Assembly (NCBI RefSeq): GCF_041146795.1
Contig: NC_135170.1
Coordinates: forward strand, 2,081,326 to 2,145,325
Source: Maylandia zebra
Lineage: Eukaryota; Chordata; Actinopteri; Cichliformes; Cichlidae
Length of the DNA: 64,000 nt
Direction: 5' to 3'
Part shown: piece by piece, positions 1-11,960 of the stretch
Layout of the letters: each line of letters begins with the position of its first letter
Numbering within the stretch: the stretch's first letter is position 1
Notes under the pieces: generated by a model
Told to the model about the DNA's origin: nothing
The model's database searches: none
The model's input: the letters and a program-made list of their open reading frames with translations, nothing else
Translations under genes and position numbers: made by a program

Positions 1-1406
1 TTAAAAATGAAAGGCTTAAAACACTCATCCGGGGTCTCAGGGGAAGGGGGCCTACTGACAGGAGGCATGGTTTTAATCAGCCCAACCCCTTTTGGTTTAC
101 GTGAAGACGAGACTGATTGTTTCCGTCTGTAAGCTTCACAATCTGCGATCAGGTGGCCAGACTTAAAACAGAAAAAACACTTTCGGTCTGCCTTGGGACG
201 AAACACAAGTACCTCACTCTTTGGGTGCTGTGCAACTGGCACCTCGCTAGCCTTCACTGGGGCATCGCGCCGGTCACACCTACCGACACTGGTTTTATGG
301 ACGAGCGCGAACTCATCAGCCAGCGTCGCAGCCTGCTGTAGCGAGGAAACCTTCTGTTCATTAATATATACCGCGATGCGCTCAGCAATGCAGTTCTTAA
401 ATTCCTCTATGAGCATTAGTTCCCGGATCGAAGCCAGGTCAGTGGCTTTGCAGGCCGCACACCACCGATCGAAAAGAACACCTTTTTCCCTGGCGAAATC
501 AAGATAGGACTGACCCTGACCTCTTCTCAACCCCCGGAAACGCTGCCTATAGGCTTCTGGGACCAGCTCATAGGCCAGCAGGATAGCCCTTTTCAGCTTG
601 TCATAGTCCAAGCTGTCCTCAGCTGACAACGAGGAACAAACTTCTTGAGCCTTACCCGCCAGCTTACATTGGAGCAAAATGGCCCATGAATCCCGTGGCC
701 AGTGCAAGGCCGTGGCTATTCGTTCAAACGACTCGAAGTAGCTATCGACCTCAGTGTCACGGAACATCGGAACCAGACGACTGTTTTTCCCTACGTCAAA
801 CGGGGTGTCCGCCTGACGAATGAAGGCGGTCGGAGGAAGGGAAACCTGCCGGAGTTCCAGCTGTCGCAACCTCACAGCTGTCTCTGCCTCCACCTCCACC
901 TTCCTCAATTCGACCTCTCTGGCTCTAGCAAGCTCTGCGTCTAAACGCCTAAGCTCCAGCTCTTTCTTTAGCTGGAACTCCCTCTCACGGTCCTCCTTCT
1001 CTAACTGGAGACGAGCCAGGCGTACACGGAGCTTAGCATCCTGCTTCGAGCCTTCACTTGATTCAATGGAGAGGGGTTCGAAGCGAGGCAATGTCATGGG
1101 TTTGTCCACAGGCAGCCCCTGACCAACAGGTGTCGACACCAATGGACCTACAGCTTGAGCTGACGCCTGCGGAACAGGCTGAGACGCTGCACCATGCTCA
1201 AGTGGACTGGCAGATACTGGCAAGGCCACTATCCCTTTCTCCACCAAGCCAGCCACAAGAGCAGCTTTCAGCTCAGCCTTACGCAGAGCTGTGGAAACAG
1301 AAATGCTATAACCTGATGCCACCTCATGCAAGTCCCTCTTCCTACAGGCGTCCAGTTGGACAAGCGAGGGGTTTTTATTAAACACGGCAATATCAAAGGT
1401 AGCCAT
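1..1406 (-). CDS. gag: Gag-like protein of a Ty3/gypsy-type LTR retroelement (3' end beyond window)
   Basis: An open frame starts at ATG 1406-1404 and runs leftward without a stop past base 1, giving at least 468 residues. The N-terminus is followed by a long Glu/Arg/Leu-rich helix (about residues 120-195), a SCAN/retroviral-capsid-like helical region (about 210-355, with a Tyr-Phe-Glu-x-Phe-Glu start and a Trp-Ala core), and one CCHC zinc knuckle at Cys410-Cys413-His418-Cys423 (CX2CX4HX4C). This order is that of SCAN-type Gag proteins of fish Ty3/gypsy elements; capsid and RNA packaging roles are family knowledge. The start lies 450 bp inside the LTR and just downstream of a primer site, as expected for gag. 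Protease and polymerase would lie to the left, outside the window. No break is visible, so the element may be young. Confidence 0.85.
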   Translation of the reverse strand, partial: MATFDIAVFNKNPSLVQLDACRKRDLHEVASGYSISVSTALRKAELKAALVAGLVEKGIVALPVSASPLEHGAASQPVPQASAQAVGPLVSTPVGQGLPVDKPMTLPRFEPLSIESSEGSKQDAKLRVRLARLQLEKEDREREFQLKKELELRRLDAELARAREVELRKVEVEAETAVRLRQLELRQVSLPPTAFIRQADTPFDVGKNSRLVPMFRDTEVDSYFESFERIATALHWPRDSWAILLQCKLAGKAQEVCSSLSAEDSLDYDKLKRAILLAYELVPEAYRQRFRGLRRGQGQSYLDFAREKGVLFDRWCAACKATDLASIRELMLIEEFKNCIAERIAVYINEQKVSSLQQAATLADEFALVHKTSVGRCDRRDAPVKASEVPVAQHPKSEVLVFRPKADRKCFFCFKSGHLIADCEAYRRKQSVSSSRKPKGVGLIKTMPPVSRPPSPETPDECFKPFIF

Positions 1407-1876
1407 CAATTCTAAAAACAAAAAAACTACCTGAGGCTAACAATAACAACAAAGAAGCACCACCTCCAATACACAAATGAGAAAACAGGCGGGAAAAGTG
1501 TGGCCAGAGGTTAACCAATAAATAAAAGGACCGCCGACCCTCTCCCCAGACCTGCCTACTAAAATCTTAGCCTAGTTAGCTTCTGGAGTGTACCAGGCTC
1601 GAGGCAACTTTAAAGGCTAAGCATCAAGTGCACAAAGCACCGACAAGCCTACCCCCGACAGGGAACTAATCCCCACCCGGGATTACTCCGAAAATAATAA
1701 AGGAAAAATAAAAAATGAGTGCCTGAAGGAGGAGCTTACGCTCAGCTAGACACTCCCCTTTGCTAACTGGAGAGAGAGCGCAGCAGATACCATACAACTA
1801 AACAAGCCACCGGCAAACAACTCACTAAAACTCAATTGTTATTCCTTCCATTCATATCCCGGACGAGCCCCCACAT
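1407..1876 (-). promoter_or_regulatory. Retroelement leader with tRNA-Pro-type primer-binding site (1856-1873)
   Basis: Untranslated leader between LTR and gag. Read on the minus strand, the 18 bases at 1873-1856 begin TGGGGGCTCG and end CCGGGAT. This is the tRNA-Pro primer-binding sequence known from gammaretroviruses such as MLV. It lies three bases from the inner LTR edge. No other feature is seen in the rest of the leader. Confidence 0.8.
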
Positions 1877-2483
1877 TGTTACGTTCCCCCCGAAGGGGTC
1901 TAGGCATGTGAGAGAGGGGACCAGTAACAAATGAGTCTGGAATCAGAATGAAAAAGGAAAACAAACAGAGTTGTTCTGCATCAATAAAACTTTATTACAA
2001 AACGGTACAGGTTACCATTAACTTAAAGGGCCGGCAACGCCGTCTTACCAATAACGCCAAAGAAACAAAGAAAACGCTCGCAGCCACGAAAGGCAGGAGG
2101 ACTACCAAACAAACACAATAAAAAAGGAGGCACTTCCCACACTTCCTACCCTACTCCCCACCACGGGGAGACACTCTCAGGGCCCACAAGCCCGTCTGCT
2201 CACCGGTCAGAAAGAGGCTGTCTGTCCAAAATCTAGCACAGAACCGCGTAGAGCCACCGAGGAAAAAGCCACCCTGCTCACAGCTCATCCCCAGTTTAAA
2301 TAGCCTCAGAGGATGATTGCTGACTGGAGTCAGGTGGCAAACGAGGCTAATCAGCAGCAGCTGTGTCCTGGGGAGAGAGGAGAGTGAGAGACAGAGAGGG
2401 GTAGGAGTGGCAAGAGGGGTGGAGGCGGGGAGAGTGGGCAAACACCCCACCCACACACTCCCACAGCCTCACAGAACGTAACA
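1877..2483 (-). repeat. 5' LTR of the retroelement, 607 bp
   Basis: Bounded by TGTTACGTTC at 1877 and GAACGTAACA ending at 2483, perfect 10-bp inverted ends with TG...CA. On the minus strand it carries a TATA-like ctatttaaac near 2295 and an AATAAA signal near 1990. The outer flank at 2484 is where homology with the second duplication copy begins (57136), so the LTR edge is confirmed by an empty site. The matching LTR and target duplication lie outside the window. Confidence 0.88.
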
Positions 2484-4140
2484 ATAGTGTTACATCATAT
2501 TCTATAAGGATGTTATGTGTTTGTAGACTTTCTGCCCAGTTTGACCCATTTAGCAGACGTCAGCCTGTTTAAGGCTCTGATATCTATTCTGTGTGACTTA
2601 CAGCAGTTATGACATGGTCTGATTTTCTCACCCAATAAAGGAATATTTCATATATCAGTCTACTCTTCATTCTATCAGACACAGTTATCACAGCTCCTAC
2701 ATTTGCTTTTACACATATATGTAAGCACTGAGCCAAATTTAGTAATGACAACATATTAAATGAACAATATTTGTCTCTTATATATGATACATCTGTATAC
2801 ACACTGTCACAGATACTTGTCTGTGAGTGAAGTGATTAATATAATAACTATAATATTGGCCATATTATATTTACATTACCACAGTGAGATGACTTTAGTC
2901 TCATGAACAACATCAGCTAATTGTTATTTACAGCTAATCTTAAACGACTGTTCAGCACAGAAATGAAGCCCAACAATCATGTTTCACAGTCCTGTGGTCT
3001 CAGCCTCAGATACTCATCAAATCACACAGAGCTCATGTAGAAACAAATGAACTAAATATGTTCTCCTTCATTTCTGTCAAACAAAGCTGTATGAAACGTT
3101 TCCAGCTGTTAGTATCATGGTTGCTAGGCAACCTGGGCAGCGCGACGGAGGCTAGACGTCCCATTTCACGAGCCTACGAGCCTCGCACTTCGGCCTTAGC
3201 GGTCTTTGAGTACGCGGCCCTTGAGGACTTTAAAGCTGCAGAACCTGAATCGGGATACAGCCATGATGATCTCCAGCCTCGTGCTCGCCAACATTCTCAC
3301 CTGAGTTAAGAAGACGATCACTGAAATGGTCTCAGCAGGTCCTTTGATGACAGCAATGAAATGCAGTGGTAAGGCTTTTTGGGGATTAAGTTCGTTTTCA
3401 TGGCAAAGAAGGACGATGCAGTTCATCTGATCACTCCTCATAACATTCTGGAGTGCAGGCAAAATGCTATTATAAAAACTTAAGCAGCAACTTCTCCAGG
3501 TTCCAATATTTATGCAATTCTCAAACCTTTTGGCCACGACTGTATAACCTCTTCTGAAGTTTAGTGGATATTATACATGGTTATGCTCAGGATGTGTCGG
3601 CCAGTTTCCACTGGAAACGCCTTTTGGTTAAACTGTCAGCGAGGAATTTGCATTTGCACTGTTACATTTTTATATAACTTTAATGCACATAAACAACAGC
3701 TGCTTGTTTCAGTGAAAATACATTGATGGCTTTTTAATAAAGTTGTGCAGCTGTAAAGTATTTTGTCTGCTGTCAATTATATCGTCAGCTACATCGTTAT
3801 GGCAAATGTTCAAATGTATATGGTGATAAATATCTTTGGTCATATGGTCCTGCTCTGTCTGTCACCTTCTGTGTTGAGCTCATTGTTTCCTCTGTAGTGG
3901 CTGAGCTGAGTCCAAGTAGCTGAAAATGTTCCTCTGCTGCTCCGTCAGACTCTCCTCCTCCTGCTGATCAGCTGGGACACAAAACAGATCTTTGTTAGGC
4001 TCCACACTGCACTGAAGAGTCAAAGTGTCTCATATGTTCATCTGACAAGTAAAAGAACACATTTTTGTTTCCCGAGGTGGGCAACTTGTTGGAAACAAAC
4101 ACAAAAGCTTTGAGCACTGATACCTGCCATTGCTGGCTTT

Positions 4141-4794
4141 GAAAGATGCAACGCCAGCAATGTGGATTGTCAAGACTCAAACCAATCATCAAGCAAAGAC
4201 AACAGGGATCATTTGTTTCTGTTTATTTAGCATTCACAGCATTTGTAGTTGCCTTCTGTGCAGGGGAAGTCCACGCACACTGTGTGGTACCGCCATCCGC
4301 AGAAGGTGCATTCAACCTCTGTAAGAGAAACGAGGTTGTCTGAGACTGAAATGATATTCACTAAAGAAGTGGGGATTTGTAAAACTTCAAGTGTATGATA
4401 AGGTGAAAACAAATACACAACTGCATGTCATGTAGTTGAAGGTTTTTTTTCTTTTGGAAGACCGGAAAACACTGAAAGTTACAAATTAGTCCTTTATTTA
4501 TCCAGGTAAAAAAAAATCTCATTGAGATTAAAAATCTCATTTCCAAGAGAGACCTGGCGTCATGGCAACACAAGTCACATACCACACAGGTATATAACAT
4601 TTAAAACAAACACAATATCCCAACATGTGTAACAAATGTATTGTGCTTGAAACAAATTCAGAATAGGTGATAAAGCAGCTGCACATGTGTGTCACGAGTA
4701 AATCTGGCTGTATAACAAACAGAAACAAGTGATCCTGCTGTCTTTGCTCAATGGTTGGTTTGAGTCTTGACAATCCACATTGCTGCCATCTTTC
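4141..4794. repeat. Foldback (hairpin) element with about 83-bp inverted arms
   Basis: The segment 4141-4223 is the imperfect reverse complement of 4713-4794: both share the agcaatgtggattgtcaag core, the caaagac-a-cag block and the tttgtttctgttt block, with roughly 85-90% match. The roughly 490-bp centre contains the PHD-like exon below. It resembles a non-autonomous foldback DNA element or an inverted local duplication. The same structure is in the second duplication copy (58793-59446). Confidence 0.65.
4227..4318 (-). pseudogene. Terminal exon encoding the second half of a PHD-like zinc finger
   Basis: On the minus strand an acceptor (tttctcttacag) at 4319-4320 is followed by about 30 codons ending in TAA at 4227. 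The spacing is C-x2-C-x4-H-x2-C-x4-C...Tyr-x-C-C-x-C, which fits the last ligands of a PHD finger (H-x2-C ... aromatic-x-C-x2-C). No upstream exon with the first Cys pairs was found, so this is an orphan exon, either a TE-protein end or a captured host exon. The identical exon lies at 58879-58970 in the other copy. Confidence 0.4.
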
Positions 4795-6411
4795 AATATG
4801 TTTGAATGCACCAGTGTAAGTGCAGCCACTCAGACTCAATGTGTTCATAGAAACAGGTGCAGATGTGTCACGAGTTCATCCAGCAGTAGCTATGGCACTT
4901 GGCCACAGGGGGCAGCAGTGGACTGACCTGCATTTGAGACTGCTCCAGCTGCTGTGACAGTCAGTAGATCTGCTACAAATTGCAGATCATATGCAAGTTT
5001 TGAAATGACATTATAAATATTCCTAACTTAGCCACGGCAGCCATGTTGATGTATTACCTATATTGGCTGAAAATGTTCATTTGCAGAGAAAAGACACAGG
5101 CAGACTGTGCTTACAGGATGTTACATGTTATTATGTGATGTTACTGAAATCATCATGAATAACAGGAGTGGTGATTCCTGTAACTTTGTGTATATAATTT
5201 GGCATTTCTTACTGATGCAGGCCAAAAATAAATACATAAACTGAGCACCTGATGGCTTTGAACTTTTGTTGTCCATCTTCCATTGGTTTGAATTTTGCGC
5301 TCCAGTACAAACACAAATCCCCCAACCCGAGGATCAGCACAATTAACCTAACAGACCTACACCTTAGTTCACAGATTCACTTTGTCTAAGGTTGATTTCT
5401 GGGATTTCACACAACCCAGGATTCAGATCGTGAATCCATGATGGGCTTGGATTTACAACATTATAAATGAAATGTGCTCTACTTGGAAGCAGCCGGCCCC
5501 GCCCCTTTTGACGGGTTGTGTGAGACTTTAAATCATCAAACTGTAAATTATAAATTAAATTGTTATTGATCCTTTACCACGAGTCCTAAAGTTATATTTA
5601 TTTTCTTACTCTTCTTATATTTATTGTTTGTTTACTTGCACCGCTGTAACTGCAGCCTCGTCGTCTCGTCTCTCTATATGCTGGACTGTCTGTAGCGGAG
5701 ATGACAATAAAGTTTACTTTGACTTCAGCAGCGCGCAGGCGCACCGAGGGCTCTCGCGCTCACTTTATAGAATGTAGAAAAAACATGGGTGCAGATTATA
5801 AGTCTGTATCATAATATCTGTTTGTTGTTTTTATTTTGTTTTGCGAGTTGGTTATTAGATGCCGCTCCAGCCAGCCAGAGACTCCCCGCCGCCCCGCCCT
5901 CTCCTCCCTGTGCCGCCAGCAGCAGGCGCACCTCGCAAACGGAGGGCGCCCTTACTCCCAGCAAATGGCTGATAGAAAACCGATCGGTGCCTACGAATTT
6001 CCCAATATGCGCTGGCATGACGTCGGGGAAGCATGGGTACGACCGATTATTTTATTTTTTTCTTGCCCGTGATGCCCCCCCCACCACGATGCATTCTATT
6101 GGTTTGCACACTTACACACACCCAGCTGTGGTTTCCTGTTTTGCTGGACTCTGGAGAGCCCCGCCTTTAACGCTCTTCTCTCACAGAGAGCAACAGAAAA
6201 CTTGGAAAAACTCCAGATTGACTGAACTCAGTTCAAAGTTACCTTGACACCTTTAGATGTGAGACGTAGTGATGGTCCGCTTGAAGCTGACGCTCCGGTG
6301 CGTGTGTCAGAAAGATCAACGCGCTGCTTCAGAAGCACCGTGTCGAGGCTTGATTCGTTTGGCCGGAGTCACGTGATCAGTGACGTCTGAAGCTTCCTTT
6401 AGAACGTACCT
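4795..6411. other. Non-coding stretch inside duplication copy 1, with a LINE-like tail at about 5560-5730
   Basis: The only recognisable item is a 3' tail of the LINE/L2 type at about 5560-5730 (tgtttacttgcaccgctgt ... gacaataaagtttactttgac), which is common in fish. 5850-6400 is GC-rich with short ORFs conserved in both copies only because the copies are recent. No gene is supported. Confidence 0.5.
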
Positions 6412-7160
6412 TTTTTTAAATCGAACTTTATTGAAACACAATGAGTATACAACATACAAACAGATGAAGTTTACAAAAGAACAGAACATGAACATACAGA
6501 ACCAGGAGTAAAAAAATTATGATATGAGGAGGCGAAAAAAATCTACATATAAATATTGTTCTGAGAGGCTTTTTGTTGGTTGAGTCTGAAATTGATTGTA
6601 TGTACAATTCATATCCTTATAAAACGGCAGAAATATGGTGTTTTATTAATAAACTTACATTTATGGATATAAAATAGCTAAAAGTATTAACAAATTTTTT
6701 ATAAAAAAACATTTATCATTCTTCCTGGGGAACTTAAAGAAACAGAATAAAACATTTTCCCATCGTAAAGAAAACTCCCTTAAAATATGGACAATAACAA
6801 AACTGCTAAATTCTTCCAGAATCTCTGTGTAGAGGAACCAAAAGAGATGTGCCACAGTTTCTGGATGATCCCCACAGAAAGTTCAATTAGTATCTATGTC
6901 TCTTTTAAATGTTACCATATAGTGACTGGCTGGGTCACATTTATGAAGAATTTTATATGAGATTTCCTTCACCTTGTTCACAATTAGATATTTATGGGAT
7001 CATCCAGACTGTCTTCCAGGTGATATCTGGAACATGTCGGTTCCAGTAAGATATTCTATATATGGGAGAGAGACGATATCTTCTTGGAATAAACTACGTA
7101 TTCTCTTATTGCTGTTACCAAGTTCCTGTGAAAAGCAGATTTTTCCCACTGCTGACTCAG
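6412..7160 (-). pseudogene. 3' end of a Tx1/L1-type LINE (RT C-terminus, broken)
   Basis: Reading minus from about 7100, the frame gives an ...NKVKEISYKILHKC... block, then a Phe-Cys-Gly-Asp-His-Pro-Glu-Thr-Val-Ala-His-Leu-Phe-Trp block. This is the characteristic C-terminal zinc region of fish L1/Tx1 ORF2 proteins. It is interrupted by stops and frameshifts. The sequence ends in an A-rich tail with aataaagttcgattt near 6420. Copy 2 holds the same fragment (61073-61820), so the insertion predates the duplication. Confidence 0.7.
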
Positions 7161-8190
7161 CTGGATCAGGGAGAGTGACTGAGGCAGATATTGAGCTGTC
7201 AGTGTTTTTATATAACATTAAAGTCCCTGAGGGTATGGCACCAAGCACCATTGAGAATTCCCCACCACCACTTCCCCTGCCAGTGGCGGACTCCCTCAGA
7301 CATCGGTGCGTTGGTGGTTCTTTGTGTCTGGGGGTGGGCGTCCAGGTACACACCGGCTCACTCCCTGGTGACCGCTTATCGGGGCCTGGAGCCTGGGGCT
7401 CGCTCGGGCCACTTTGGAGGTGGGGTGCCCCCGGCCTCTCGGCCTGGGGCTCGGTCACTCAGGCACAGCTGGCTGCCGGCGGAGCTCACGGGCGCGTCAC
7501 TGCGACTCCCCCTGGCTTCTGCTCCGCGGCTGCTGAGTGAGCTCTCATCTGGGACTCTCCTCAGCTCTTACTGGGACAGTGGCGCGGCTGCCCCTCTGTT
7601 GGTCTTCCTTGGTCTCTTGTGTTCTGGGGGCCTCTGGATGTCTGGAGTTTTGATCTCCTCCATACCTGCTTCATGCCCTGGAGGACGGGGCTGTGGCCCC
7701 CCCACACCCTCTAGCAGATCGTTACATGGAGAAACCTTTGGAATACAAGCATGCTGATCCACACAGGTATGCACACAGGTGTACACACGGGTATTCACAG
7801 ACGCGGACTACAGCTTTCTTGGCTGCTGCCTCAAAGCACATTGTGCGCTGTCTATCTTGCGTGCTGCACAATATCGTTTATTATTTAGTATCTTCTGTTA
7901 TCTACTGCTAGCTAGTTTATTGTGATGGTGCTGTTTTTTTATTATGTTGCTCTTTGTTGTTTGCTTTCTCTTCTGTTTTTTTTCTCCATACAGGTGACCC
8001 AGGTGTTTGTTTTTTCTCTCTTCCCCCCCTTCTCACCGTCTCTTCTCCCCTTTGGTTTTCTTTCTCTCCCTCTCTTTCTTTCATTCTTTCTCCCTGTCCT
8101 ATCCTCCAGTCATGTCTGTCCCGTTTGTAGCAACTGAAAATAAAATAAATTCATAATTATAATAAAGGTCAATCAAATGGACCAATATGG
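7161..8190 (+). repeat. Retroposon-like segment with GC-rich body and A-rich 3' end, class uncertain
   Basis: GC-rich from 7290 to 7720, then T/pyrimidine-rich (7920-8110), ending in gaaaataaaataaattcataattataataaagg near 8140-8170. It looks like the 3' part of a plus-oriented retroposon. The overlapping 150-190 aa open frames (7000-7757, both strands) match nothing I know and follow from high GC content. Also present in copy 2. Confidence 0.4.
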
Positions 8191-8642
8191 CAAGGCCATG
8201 ATGATCCACTTGGTAAAATAAATCCGCTTGGCATCTTTCTTGGCCTTAAGACAACAATTCTGATGCTAAAGATCCAAACGGGACACAAAAAAAAAAAAAA
8301 ATCAAGCACATTGTCCTAACCTTAACACCATAATGTTTAACAGTTAATACCCTCAAGTTGAAGGATAACCACCCAACACTAGAAGTACCCACTGATGTTT
8401 TCTAGAGACCTTTGAAAGATACACTCTCAGAAAAGATGTCTTACCCACTTTTTGTGTTCATGTATTTTAAAACGCACACACACAAATAATTGAGCACATT
8501 ATTCTCCAATCACGTTGCAATTTGTGTGCACCATTATTCTATTTTTAACTGTCATAAAATGATCATTGGTTTCTTTTGGTGTGAGAGCTGAGGCGAGGAA
8601 TGAAACGAAAGAAAAAGACAGGAAAGTCAGTCATTCGGTTAA

Positions 8643-9885
8643 AGACATTCAGCAAAATAATATTCAGGTCACAATTTCTAAAAATGTATTCAGTAGAAAA
8701 CAGTAACTAGCGCATCCTAATGTGAGACTTTCCCATCCCCTTATTGAAAGATAAAAATGATTTACTGATGTTTTCCTGCTTTATATAGATGTGTGTTAAT
8801 CTTAGCAGAGTTGTGTTTTTTCTACTGATGATTTTTTTACAGTTAGAACTGCAGTAAATTATTTTAATTTACTCAGTTTTCATGCAACCTTTGGAAGCTT
8901 TCCATGCCACATCACCTTGTTTGAGTCTTTCTGTTGGAGCTATTTTATTTTTTTCAAGAGGTGCAGTAGTGAAGGGAGAGGAGTCGGATGCTGGGGGTCT
9001 GGGAGGATTTGTGGCTCCCAGAGTGGAGGAAGAGAGGAGGTAGGTCTGTGGGCAGGCTGGGTTCTGGAGCAGGGTAAAGAGCATGGTGGTTTGGGTCCAG
9101 AGCATATTGAGTCTCACAGAGGTGGGGAGCAATGTGGAAGGTGCAGGAAGCAGGGCCAGTTGAGAGTGGGAAAGTGAAAAAAAGAGAAACAGGAGAGTTC
9201 TTCTGGTGGTTGAGCAGGTGGATCATAAATTCATGAAGGTAGGTATAACAGTTTGCCAGAAAATCACGGCCACAACCGGTCCTTAAATATGGAGGTCTCT
9301 AATGAATTATTACTTCCAGATGCAGGGAACAGAAAGCCCAGGAAGGTAGCTCCACCGGAAGGAACCACCCAAAGCTTCCTGGAGAGAAAATGGTACAAAC
9401 CCCCCAGCCTGCCCTCAATGCTGACATAATAGGTTATATTGTGGTTCTAAACTGATGTGGTGTGAATGTGAGCATGAATGGTTAAACCTGCAACTGCTAA
9501 GATTGTATGGTGCTTCTCACCCTGTGATAGCTGGGATAGACTCCAGCAACCATATGTGGGTTAAGTCCCAGTTGGACATGTCTACTATGGCTGATAAAAA
9601 AAGAGAAATTACGATGACTGTTTAAAACGTATACATTGAGAAATAAAAGCATTTCTGATCGTTAAAAAAAAAAAAAAAAAAAAGAGAATTCCCCAACACT
9701 GTTTGACAAGTTTGACGAGCATCTTGACTTTTGGTCTTTGGATATTAACAGTCCTGGGTGTGTGACTTCTTGTTTAACAGAAATGTTACAGAGAGCATTT
9801 GCAGTGCAGCCTTTAATTGCTAGTAATTCACATGTTTTTAAGATTTAGACATAAACCAGATGCCTCAGAGAAATCACTAATAACA
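8643..9885. other. Non-coding single-copy stretch
   Basis: This is the continuation to the right of the duplication in copy 1; the equivalent in copy 2 would lie beyond its piggyBac insertion. I see only an A-run at 9664-9682 and short ORFs on both strands at 8870-9230. No gene is recognised. Confidence 0.5.
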
Positions 9886-10302
9886 CTAAGGGCTGGACGG
9901 ATTGTTCTTAGAAAGGTGTCTGTTTCTCATAAAGCCTGATTGTGTCTCATCCATAATTGTGTCCAAGAACTCTTTCATTCTGTTAGCAAGTACTAAAGCC
10001 ATAATCTCATAGTCATCATTGAGCAGACAGATGGGTCTCCAATTATCAATAAGAAGTAAGTCTTTGTTTGGCTTTGGAATAAGTGTTATGAGACCCTGAG
10101 TAAGAGTAGGAGGGAGGATGTTATTCTCTACACTTCCTATGAAAAGCTGCAGTAAGAACGGAGCCAGGAGATTAGAAAATGATTCATAAAACTCTGCAGT
10201 TAAACCATCTGTGCCGGGAGATTTGTTGGCCTTAAGTGCAGAAATAGGATTACAAACGTCCTCCACAGTCAGAGGGCTGTCACAGTGACTTCTATCTTCC
10301 AC
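9886..10302 (-). pseudogene. Reverse transcriptase fragment of a Tx1/L1-type LINE
   Basis: 139 residues on the minus strand contain the N-terminal RT motifs of L1/Tx1 elements: Ser-Pro-Gly-Thr-Asp-Gly-Leu-Thr-Ala-Glu-Phe-Tyr, then Leu-Ile-Pro-Lys-Pro-Asn-Lys-Asp, then Asn-Trp-Arg-Pro-Ile-Cys-Leu-Leu-Asn, then Gln-Ser-Gly-Phe-Met. The catalytic YADD box is absent because the fragment ends before it. Both ends run into unrelated sequence, so it is a truncated, dead insertion. The motif order makes the assignment secure. Confidence 0.9.
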
Positions 10303-11960
10303 AACAATAGTTTTTAGGTTTTTAATATTATTGAGAAACAGCGTTGAGACATATATATTCTACTTTTCTAAATGATTGACTATTTCAATGGAGAACCTAA
10401 ATGACACGGACCCGTGTTTGTTATTACATATCTCTATTTTGAATGTGACAAGTCTATCATTGCCTGTTATTCATAGGTATTAACAGAGTTTTTGGCCTTT
10501 TTTCCCTCTATAACAGTTAATTGACTCTTTACAGTGGCCTGCTATGGTTAATAATAACATGTTCAGTCATGAGTGAAATCAAAGCTTTTCTTCACTTTAG
10601 CATTTAACATTCCCAACAATATAATGTGATACCTTAATTAAAACACAGCTAATAAAACACAATTTTCTTAATGCAAACATCAGTGACTCAACATTAGCAA
10701 CCAAAGGGTTCAGTCTGCAGCTCACACTCATGTGAAGCTACAGCCTCCCCCTTTAGTCTCTGTCATCCTTCTGCTCCTGCAAACACAAAACAAAGCAAGA
10801 CAAAACCTCCACCCTTCTTCTACAGGCTGGGTGAATTGTTGTGGACATTCACTAATCCTAAAGTCGGCACCGTTTTTGTCTCAGTATCAAGTCTAGATCC
10901 TGGTTACCATAAAAATTGAAGGGGTCTACAACAACTACCATCCTCCTATCTTTATCCTGGTTGCAGCAGGGCCGGGAAATAACCCTGAAGTGATAGGTTA
11001 CCAGGCAGGGTACACCCCGGACAGCTCACCAGTCTATCAGATAGAAACACACAGCCGTTTACATTCATGGATAATTTAGAATCATCAGTTAACCTAGCTC
11101 TAATAACTGCCTGACTTTTCCTCTCACACTGGAAACCAGAATACCCAGAGAGAAACCACTGCAAACTAGCCAGACTGTGGCCTTGAGCCCAGGAGCTTCT
11201 TACTGTGGAGCAACAGCACTAACCAGCATGCCAACAATGGAGGAAATACAGGAAAGCTATGATTTCCTGTATTTGATGCAATGAAGTTGAATTTCGTACA
11301 GATCTTTAAAGCCTGAGGCAATCGTGTTAAACACACGCGAGATGCTCACGTAAATCCAAGAGCTGCCCTTTTTTGTTCCTTTTTTTTCTCAGTGTGTTCC
11401 TCCTTCAGTTTGTCAATATAAAATTGTACTTAGCAGTCAGTATAAGCTTTGAGTGATATAAGTTTGCATGTGACAGAATACTGCATGATGACCTTTTGAT
11501 GACTTAGATTTGATAAATTCTTCCTCACAGCGATAAAAGCTGAACCAGCTGTGATTATTTCACTCCTGCCAGGAAGAGGAGAGCTGGACACTTTATCTGC
11601 ACTAACAAGAAGAGAACCACACACACACTCCCTACACACTAACATCCCTCTGCCTATGAATAGATGTATTCACTGTTGTATTACGTTTGTATATAAATAA
11701 AGACAAGTGCAAGAACAGAGCGCACATCACAGGCCCCACTCTGGTGGGAGCATCTGTGATCATGCCCTTGCAAGTAAAAGCTGCAGCGTCTGTGTGTTTC
11801 TACCTTTAGATTCTCAGCTGAAGAAGTGTCTTTAGAATAAATCTCTTGAGGAGTAAACATGACTTGGGATCTGATGATTTTTTTAGATATCTACAGATCA
11901 GAAATTATTTTAATCACAACTTAATTTGTAGAAACATTCTTATTACTAACCAAATCTGAA
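10303..11960. other. Non-coding; an old dispersed repeat at about 10930-11240
   Basis: 10930-11240 resembles a very common degenerate fish repeat (ggttaccaggcagggtacac ... ctcaccagtctatcag ... ggaaaccagaatacccagag). A second diverged member is at about 31670-31910. Nothing else is recognised here. Confidence 0.4.

Larger units (their letters stand above)
2484..8642. repeat. 6.16-kb direct duplication, copy 1
   Basis: Nearly identical, in the same orientation, to 57136-63300 (offset 54652 at the left end), with scattered substitutions and a few small indels; I estimate about 98-99% identity by eye. Copy 1 is bounded on the left by the LTR element. At the right, homology stops right after TTAA at 8639-8642, where copy 2 carries a piggyBac insertion. 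The block holds no gene I recognise: it is non-coding DNA plus old retroposon tails, described separately. 2484-4140 shows nothing beyond AT-rich sequence and short unsupported ORFs. Confidence 0.95.

Noticed and set aside
5789-6247. 152-codon plus-strand ORF in the duplication
   Set aside because: The frame changes between the two copies at a C-run and there is no motif; likely chance in GC-rich DNA.
7000-7757. Overlapping 150-190 aa ORFs on both strands (also at 61633-62457)
   Set aside because: They run across a LINE 3' end and a GC-rich repeat, conserved between copies only because of recent duplication; no known motif.
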